A stretch of DNA of 64,000 nucleotides from Synaphobranchus kaupii (Eukaryota; Chordata; Actinopteri; Anguilliformes; Synaphobranchidae), in NCBI GenBank assembly GCA_029718625.1, contig CM056395.1:19060309-19124308 (forward strand), given 5' to 3'. The notes under the pieces were generated by a model. That model was given only the letters and a program-made list of their open reading frames with translations. It was not told where the DNA came from and did not search any database. The position numbers were made by a program, and so were the translations under genes. The stretch's first letter is position 1. Every line of letters begins with the position of its first letter. Shown piece by piece: positions 60,001-64,000 of this stretch.

Positions 60001-63000
60001 TCCCACTACAACTGCAGCACCAACCACAACTCCAGCTCCGACAACAACACCAGTTCCCACTACAACTGCAGCCCCAACTACGTCTGCAGCACCCACTACA
60101 ACTGCAGCCCCGACAACAACCCCAGTTCCCACTACCACTGCAGCACCCAGTACAACTGCAGTCCCCACTACAACTTCAGCCCCAACTACAACTGCAGCCC
60201 CCACTACAACTGCAGCCCCCACTACAACTGCAGCTCCCACTACAACAGCAGCCTCCACTACAACTGCAGCACCCACTACAACTGCAGCAACAACAACTGC
60301 AGCCCCAACTACAACTTCAGCCCCCACTACAACTGCAGCACCCACTACAACTTCAGCCCCTGTGACAACTGCAGCACCCAGTACAAGTGCAGCCTCCACT
60401 ACAACTGCAGCCCACGCTACAACAGCAGCCCCCACTATAACTGCAGCCCTCACTAAAACTTCAGCCCCCACTACAACTTCAGCACCCACTACAACAGCAG
60501 CTCCCACTTCAAGAGCAGCCTCCACTACAACAGCAGCCCACACTACAACAGCAACCCCCACTACAACAGCATCTCCCACTACAACTGCAGCAACAACCAC
60601 AACTCCAGCTCCGACAACAACACCAGTTCTCACTACAAATGCAGCCCCAACTACGTCTGCAGCACCCACTACAACTGCAGCCCCGACAACAACCCAAGTT
60701 CCCACTACCACTGCAGCACCCAGTACAACTGAAGTCCCCACTACAACTTCAGCCCCAACTACAACTGCAGCCCCCACTACAACTGCAGCCCCCACTACAA
60801 CTGCAGCACCAACCACAACTCCAGCTCCGACAACAACACCAATTCTCACTACAAATGCAGCCCCAACTACGTCTGCAGCACCCACTACAACTGCAGCCCC
60901 GACAACAACCCCAGTTCCCACTACCACTGCAGCACCCAGTACAACTGAAGTCCCCACTACAACTTCAGCCCCAACTACAACTGCAGCCCCCACTACAACT
61001 GCAGCACCCACTACAACTGCAGCAACAATAACTGCAGCCCCAACTACAACTGCAGGTCCCACTACAACTTCAGCACCCACTACAACAGCAGTTCCCACTA
61101 CAACTGCAGCCCCCACTACAACAGCAGCCTCCACTGCAACTGCAGCACCCACTACACCTGCAGCACCAACAACAACTGCAGCCCCCACTACAACTTCAGC
61201 ACCCACTACAACTTCAGCACCCACTAAAACAGCAGCTCCAACTTCAAGAGCAGCTTCCACTACAACAGCAACCCCCACTACAACAGCATCTCCCACTACA
61301 ACTGCAGCACCAACCACAACTCCAGCTCCGACAACAACACCAGTTCTCACTACAACTGCAGCCCCAACTACGTCTGCAACACCCACTACAACTGCAGCCC
61401 CGACAACAACCCCAGTTCCCACTACCACTGCAGCACCCAGTACAACTGCAGTCCCCACTACAACTTCAGCCCCAACTACAACTGCAGCCCCCACTACAAC
61501 TACAGCCCCCACTACAACTGCAGCTCCCACTACAACAGCAGCCTCCACTACAACTGCAGCACCCACTACAACTGCAGCAACAACAACTGCAGCCCCAACT
61601 ACAACTTCAGCCCCCACTACAACTTCAGCACCCACTAAAACAGCAGCTCCAACTTCAAGAGCAGCTTCCACTACAACAGCAACCCCCACTACAACAGCAT
61701 CTCCCACTACAACTGCAGCACCAACCACAACTCCAGCTCCGACAACAACACCAGTTCTCACTACAACTGCAGCCCCAACTACGTCTGCAACACCCACTAC
61801 AACTGCAGCCCCGACAACAACCCCAGTTCCCACTACCACTGCAGCACCCAGTACAACTGCAGTCCCCACTACAACTTCAGCCCCAACAACAACTGCAGCC
61901 CCCACTACAACTGCAGCTCCCACTACAACAGCAGCCTACACTACAACTGCAGCACCCACTACAACTGCAGCAACAACAACTGCAGCCCCAACTACAACTG
62001 CAGCCCCGACTACAACTTCAGCACCCACTACAACAGCAGTTCCCACTACAACTGCAGCCCCCACTACAACAGCAGCCTCCACTGCAACTGCAACACCAAC
62101 CACAACTCCAGCTCCGACAACAACACCAGTTCTCACTACAAATGCAGCCCCAACTACGTCTGCAGCACCCACTACAACTGCAGCCCCGACAACAACCCCA
62201 GTTCCCACTACCACTGCAGCACCCAGTACAACTGCAGTCCCCACTACAACTTCAGCCCCAACTACAACTGCAGCCCCCACTACAACTGCAGCACCCACTA
62301 CAACTGCAGCAACAATAACTGCAGCCCCAACTACAACTGCAGGTCCCACTACAACTTCAGCACCCACTACAACAGCAGTTCCCACTACAACTGCAGCCCC
62401 CACTACAACAGCAGCCTCCACTGCAACTGCAGCACCCACTACACCTGCAGCACCAACAACAACTGCAGCCCCCACTACAACTTCAGCGCCCACTACAACT
62501 TCAGCACCCACTACAACTGCAGCCCCCACTACAACAGAAGCCCCCACTACAACTGCAGCCCCGACAACAACCCCAGTTCCCACTACCACTGCAGCACCCA
62601 GTACAACTGCAGTCCCCACTACAACTTCAGCCCCAACTACAACTGCAGCCCCCACTACAACTGCAGCCCCCACTACAACTGCAGCTCCCACTACAACAGC
62701 AGCCTCCACTACAACTGCAGCCCACACTACAACAGCAGCCCCAACTACAACTGCAGCCCCCACTACAACTTCAACACCCACTACAACAGCAGTTCCCACT
62801 ACAACTGCAGCCCCCACTACAACAGCAGCCTCCACTGCAACTGCAGCACCCACAACACCTGCAGCACCAACAACAACTGCAGCCCCCATTACAACTTCTG
62901 CACCCAGTACAACAGCAGTTCCCACTACAACTGCAGCCCCCACTACAACAGCAGCCTCCACTGCAACTGCAGCACCCACTACACCTGCAGCATCAACAAC

Positions 63001-64000
63001 AACTGCAGCCCCCACTACAACTTCAGCACCCAGTACAACAGCAGTTCCCACTACAACTGCAGCCCCCACTACAACAGCAGCCTCCACTGCAACTGCAGCA
63101 CCCACTACACCTGCAGCATCAACAACAACTGCAGCCCCCACTACAACTTCAGCACCCAGTACAACAGCAGTTCCCACTAGAACTGCAGCCCCCAGTACAA
63201 CAGCAGCCCCCACTACAACAGCAGCCTCCACTGCAACTGCAGCCCCCACTACAACTGCAGCACCAACAACAACTGCAGCCCTCACTACAACTGCAGCCCC
63301 CACTACAACTGCAGCACCCACTACAACAGCAGCACCCACTACAACAGCAGCTCCCACTTCAAGAGCAGCCTCCACTAAAACAGCAACCCCCACTACAACA
63401 GCATCTCCCACTACAACTGCAGCACCAACCACAACTCCAGCTCCGACAACAACACCAGTTCTCACTACAACTGCAGCCCCAACTACGTCTGCAACACCCA
63501 CTACAACTGCAGCCCCGACAACAACCCCAGTTCCCACTACCACTGCAGCACCCAGTACAACTGCAGTCCCCACTACAACTTCAGCCCCAACTACAACTGC
63601 AGCCCCCACTACAACTGCAGCCCCCACTACAACTGCAGCTCCCACTACAACAGCAGCCTCCACTACAACTGCAGCACCCACTACAACTGCAGCAACAACA
63701 ACTGCAGCCCCAACTACAACTTCAGCCCCCGTGACAACTGCAGCTCCCACTACATCAGCAGCCTCCACTACAACTGCAGCCCACACTACAACAGCAGCCC
63801 CAACTACAACTGCAGCCCCCACTACAACTTCAGCACCCACTACAACAGCAGTTCCCACTACAACTGCAGCCCCCACTACAACAGCAGCCTCCACTGCAAC
63901 TGCAGCACCCACAACACCTGCAGCACCAACAACAACTGCAGCCCCCACTACAACTTCTGCACCCAGTACAACAGCAGTTCCCACTACAACTGCAGCCCCC
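2..64000 (+). CDS. Giant mucin-like Thr/Ala/Pro repeat protein, internal fragment open at both ends
   Basis: Seen: codons starting at base 2 read without a stop to base 64000, giving 21,333 residues. The basic hexapeptide is AAPTTT with variants SAPTTT, AASTTT, AVPTTT, AAHTTT, AALTTT, AAPTIT and AATTT. Triple Thr is usually encoded ACT-ACA-ACT. I saw no Cys and no Trp. In-frame Met occurs only at 3614 and 5846, inside the repeat, so neither is a credible start. Tyr occurs at ten places from 29,702 onward. Charged residues are sparse: Arg in PTSRAAS and in AARTTT, a few Lys (ACA to AAA), Glu in TTEVP and one Asp near 27,455. Known of the family: Pro/Thr/Ser-rich tandem repeats in large exons are typical of mucins and are heavily O-GalNAc glycosylated in the Golgi before secretion or surface display. 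Inferred: an extended glycosylated spacer. No signal peptide, VWD, CysD, SEA, chitin-binding or membrane segment is present, so the mucin class is unresolved. The open frame is certain; translation is very likely; the function is inferred from composition only. Confidence 0.86.
3131..7606 (+). repeat. Tandem duplication, 2,232-base unit
   Basis: Copy 1 is about 3,131-5,362 and copy 2 about 5,363-7,594, with matching continuing to about 7,606. Both carry the only in-frame ATG codons seen (3614 and 5846, exactly 2,232 apart) and the same gcc gca act variant in the Pro-Val-Leu block. Differences are single bases, such as gtatct versus gcatct (3,980 / 6,212), gcccag versus gccccg (4,091 / 6,323), and an Asn codon in copy 2 near 6,899. 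The unit is 744 codons or 124 basic units. Confidence 0.88.
8800..11718 (+). repeat. Dispersed 2.9 kb segmental repeat, copy A (partner 15,217-18,138)
   Basis: This segment matches 15,217-18,138 with offset 6,417 up to about 10,390 and 6,420 after that. The 3-base change falls where a 27-base stretch near 10,384 is replaced by a 30-base stretch near 16,801. Shared rare variants include the Asn codon at 8,978 / 15,395, Glu-Val-Pro at about 9,070 / 15,487, and the acc gca gct tcc stretch at about 9,139 / 15,556. Single-base differences include ctgctgcacc at about 9,319 against ctgcagcacc in the partner. Confidence 0.82.
11719..13482 (+). repeat. Tandem duplication, 882-base unit
   Basis: Copy 1 is 11,719-12,600 and copy 2 is 12,601-13,482. 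I saw no base difference between them on a line-by-line comparison. Both carry Ile in AATTIAAP-type blocks (aca ata gca), Phe (gcc ttc act) and Leu (gcc ctg aca aca acc). The unit is 294 codons, or 49 basic units. A third copy starts at 19,312, and relatives lie at about 26,000-26,900 and 32,830-33,690. Confidence 0.87.
15217..18138 (+). repeat. Dispersed 2.9 kb segmental repeat, copy B (partner 8,800-11,718)
   Basis: This is the second copy of the 8,800-11,718 segment. Its right part from about 16,820 has been duplicated again in tandem with a 1,296-base unit. That tandem copy carries the private variant tacacctgc (Thr-Pro) seen at about 17,696 and 18,992 but absent at the equivalent place near 11,276. 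The 6.4 kb copy therefore predates the 1,296-base duplication. Confidence 0.8.
16820..19312 (+). repeat. Tandem duplication, 1,296-base unit
   Basis: Copy 1 is about 16,820-18,115. Copy 2 runs from about 18,116 to the divergence point near 19,312. Both contain the Gly block (gca gga aca aca), the PTSRAAS segment and the acc-to-Thr-Pro private variant at an exact spacing of 1,296. The unit is 432 codons, or 72 basic units. Confidence 0.85.
19312..20841 (+). repeat. Dispersed copy of the 12,601-14,130 segment (offset 6,711)
   Basis: Bases 12,601-14,130 realign here at a constant offset of 6,711. Single-base differences occur, for example Ile versus Thr near 19,346, Ser versus Thr near 20,028 and Phe versus Leu near 20,402. 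The match covers one full 882-base unit plus about 650 bases downstream, so the block moved or was amplified as a unit larger than its internal tandem period. Confidence 0.82.
22813..24528 (+). repeat. Tandem pair of 858-base higher-order units (good type example)
   Basis: Copy 1 is about 22,813-23,670 and copy 2 about 23,671-24,528. They share the variant Val in PTTTVAP (gta at about 22,913 and 23,771). One unit reads in order: PTSRAAS, His block, ATP and ASP blocks, Pro-Ala-Pro, Pro-Val-Leu, Thr-Thr-Ser, Pro-Val-Pro, Pro-Ser-Thr, an AARTTT block, Pro-Val-Thr-Thr (gtg), a second Thr-Thr-Ser, His, several SAP/AVP blocks, Ser-Thr-Ala-Thr, Pro-Lys-Thr and Ala-Thr-Thr-Thr. A related copy with an extra 18-base unit lies upstream, about 21,340-22,216 (offset 1,260-1,278). 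The 858-base unit corresponds to 286 codons. Confidence 0.85.
24514..28217 (+). repeat. Dispersed 3.7 kb segmental repeat, copy A (partner about 31,489-35,033)
   Basis: The offset to the partner steps from 6,975 to 6,957 (one extra 18-base unit near 25,150 here) and then to 6,816 (an extra 141-base tandem copy at about 25,698-25,979 here). Shared rare variants include the Gly codon at about 26,231 / 33,047 and Thr-Arg-Val (aca acc cga gtt) at about 28,143 / 34,959. It links the Tyr-free half to the Tyr-phased half. Confidence 0.8.
31489..35033 (+). repeat. Dispersed 3.5 kb segmental repeat, copy B (partner about 24,514-28,217)
   Basis: This is the partner of the 24.5-28.2 kb segment but lacks its 18-base and 141-base extra units. 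Private differences include tcc for tca at about 32,017, ggtgtc for ggtctc at 33,047 and an Asn codon at 33,485. It ends near 35,033, where the sequence passes into a short run of ATP-type units before the next Tyr marker. Confidence 0.78.
34803..39610 (+). repeat. Near-tandem duplication, offset 3,282
   Basis: Bases about 34,803-36,328 realign at about 38,085-39,610. Shared private variants include Thr-Arg-Val (34,959 / 38,241), Pro-Phe-Leu (cca ttt ctc), a doubled Pro-Val-Pro block and ser-ser (tca tcc). Beyond 36,328 the match continues with offset 3,336 (54 extra bases in copy 2) to about 36,632 / 39,968. The Tyr markers at 36,098 and 39,380 lie within the two copies. Confidence 0.8.
36210..48618 (+). 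repeat. Large duplication, 5,355-base unit, more than two copies
   Basis: From 36,481 to about 43,263 every position checked recurs 5,355 bases later, to about 48,618. To the left the offset steps to 5,373 and 5,391 by loss of single 18-base units, back to about 36,210. The copied block includes the complete 1,197-base Tyr superunit, which therefore occurs identically at 39,379-40,575 and 44,734-45,930, and the odd Ile at about 40,796 / 46,151. Because the copied length exceeds the offset, about 2.3 units are present. Confidence 0.87.
45931..58749 (+). repeat. Three successive Tyr superunits (4,671, 3,633 and 4,515 bases)
   Basis: Unit 1 is 45,931-50,601, unit 2 is 50,602-54,234 and unit 3 is 54,235-58,749. 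The start of unit 2 matches unit 1 at offset 4,671 to about 51,225, then at 3,633 to the end. Unit 2 is thus unit 1 minus 1,038 bases (around 46,555-47,592), or 346 codons. Unit 3 keeps the region missing from unit 2 and has its own 144- and 18-base insertions (offset to unit 1 moves from 8,304 to 8,466). Few base differences separate units 1 and 2, for example cagcag versus cggcag near 53,051. Confidence 0.82.
56080..62470 (+). repeat. Tandem duplication, 3,186-base unit
   Basis: Copy 1 is about 56,080-59,265 and copy 2 about 59,266-62,451, with matching on to about 62,470. Both contain a Tyr marker (58,751 / 61,937), the Pro-Ile-Leu variant (cca att ctc, 57,652 / 60,838) and Thr-Gln-Val (acc caa gtt, 57,508 / 60,694). 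I saw no base difference in the parts compared. This makes it one of the youngest large events in the window. The unit is 1,062 codons or 177 basic units. Confidence 0.86.
58025..58735 (+). repeat. Partial tandem repeat, 411-base offset
   Basis: The block from Ser-Ala-Pro-Thr-Lys-Thr (act aaa aca) through PTSRAAS and the Pro-Ala-Pro / Pro-Val-Leu module to Pro-Val-Pro occurs at about 58,031 and again at 58,442, 411 bases later. The same pair recurs 3,186 bases downstream at about 61,217 and 61,628, so this small event happened before the 3,186-base duplication. Confidence 0.78.
62471..64000 (+). repeat. Right-edge array segment without an exact partner in the window
   Basis: After the 3,186-base repeat ends, the array continues with ordinary units. 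There is a three-fold series of a Pro-Ser-Thr / AVP / Ser-Thr-Ala-Thr / Thr-Pro block (near 62,900, 63,010 and 63,130) and one Glu codon in aca gaa gcc near 62,537. The Pro-Ala-Pro module returns near 63,437. The frame is still open at the last base, where the window ends on a Pro codon. Confidence 0.75.

Larger units (their letters stand above)
1..64000 (+). repeat. Basic 18-base coding minisatellite filling the window
   Basis: The consensus unit is gcagcccccactacaact (Ala-Ala-Pro-Thr-Thr-Thr). Shorter 15-base units (gca gca aca aca act, AATTT) and single-codon differences occur, for example near 553 and 9,887 where one ACA codon is missing. Every length change I measured is a multiple of three. 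The + strand is very C-rich and G-poor (9 C, 5 A, 2 T and 2 G per consensus unit). The palindrome CTGCAG recurs at most unit junctions, usually one to three times per 60 bases. No stretch of unique sequence longer than a few codons was found, so there is no gene-free gap to describe. Confidence 0.97.
29701..64000 (+). repeat. Tyr-phased half: superunits marked by a single Tyr codon
   Basis: A tac codon in the context gca gcc tac act aca act occurs at 29,702 (there preceded by ggc), 36,098, 39,380, 40,577, 44,735, 45,932, 50,603, 54,236, 58,751 and 61,937. Spacings are 6,396, 3,282, 1,197, 4,158, 1,197, 4,671, 3,633, 4,515 and 3,186 bases. The sequence just downstream of each marker is nearly the same every time (two AAP blocks, Ala-Thr-Thr-Thr, two AAP blocks, SAP). 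The markers therefore descend from one ancestral junction that was copied with its neighbourhood. Confidence 0.87.

Noticed and set aside
8100..61031. Gln/Leu/Pro-rich + strand frames (for example 8,100-8,366, 48,987-50,072, 57,453-57,845) as genes
   Set aside because: They are the +3 phase of the same repeat, start at atg formed by chance across aca aat gca, and end at tga or taa created by ccc gtg aca or act ata act. Those changes are harmless in the main frame.
29701..63984. Very long reverse-strand open frames (up to 2,127 codons) of Val/Gly/Ala repeats as real genes
   Set aside because: They are the mirror of the 18-base unit. They break at every Tyr marker and carry many more residue types caused by variants that are conservative in the + frame. 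The + frame is open across all of them.
1..64000. CRISPR array
   Set aside because: Periodicity is 18 bases with no unique spacers between repeats, and there is no leader or cas-like sequence.
1..64000. Non-coding satellite or centromeric array
   Set aside because: The structure is satellite-like, but one frame has no stop in 21,333 codons and all length changes are multiples of three, which a non-coding array would not maintain. A non-coding origin is not fully excluded without expression data.
1..64000. Bacterial giant adhesin, ice-nucleation protein or silk gene
   Set aside because: The repeat has none of the usual signatures I would look for (no Asp/Gly calcium motifs, no ice-nucleation octapeptide, no poly-Ala/Gly-Ser blocks). 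Thr-rich PTS composition fits a mucin better, although without flanking domains the class stays open.
1..64000. tRNA, rRNA, transposon termini, promoters or terminators
   Set aside because: No segment departs from the repeat for more than a few codons, so there is no room for such elements; none was seen on either strand.

Overview
The whole 64 kb window lies inside one giant, low-complexity, protein-coding tandem repeat. Read on the + strand in the frame whose codons start at position 2, the sequence stays open from base 2 to base 64000. That is 63,999 bases or 21,333 codons, with no stop, no frameshift and no need for an intron. It encodes a protein made almost only of Thr, Ala and Pro with some Ser and Val, built from an 18-base / 6-residue unit (AAPTTT and close variants). 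This is the composition of a mucin-type, densely O-glycosylated PTS domain. Neither the start nor the end of the gene is in the window. No other gene, RNA, mobile element, CRISPR array or regulatory site could be supported.

Organism: most likely an animal, but the sequence has no taxon-specific marker and I do not name one. Giant PTS exons of this kind are known from animal mucins. CpG is rare and confined to a few fixed places in the repeat.

Layout: (i) 1-29,700 is a Tyr-free half with variant-rich higher-order units of roughly 0.4-1.8 kb. It contains tandem duplications of 2,232, 882, 1,296 and 858 bases and dispersed copies 6.4-6.7 kb apart. (ii) 29,701-64,000 is a half phased by ten in-frame Tyr codons. 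It contains longer and younger duplications of 5,355, 4,671/3,633 and 3,186 bases, plus a 6.8-7.0 kb offset duplication linking it back to the first half. The recurrent signature of a higher-order unit is a Pro-Ala-Pro / Pro-Val-Leu module followed by a Pro-Val-Pro module. Many PTSRAAS segments carry one of the rare charged residues.

Interpretation: this looks like a coding satellite. Its sequence is satellite-like at the 18-base, ~0.8 kb and 1-7 kb levels, apparently shaped by unequal exchange, while the frame is kept open throughout. If translated, the visible part alone would be a polypeptide of about 1.9 MDa before glycosylation. Function (mucus, cuticle, silk or glue, egg coat, gut lining) cannot be assigned without the flanking domains.
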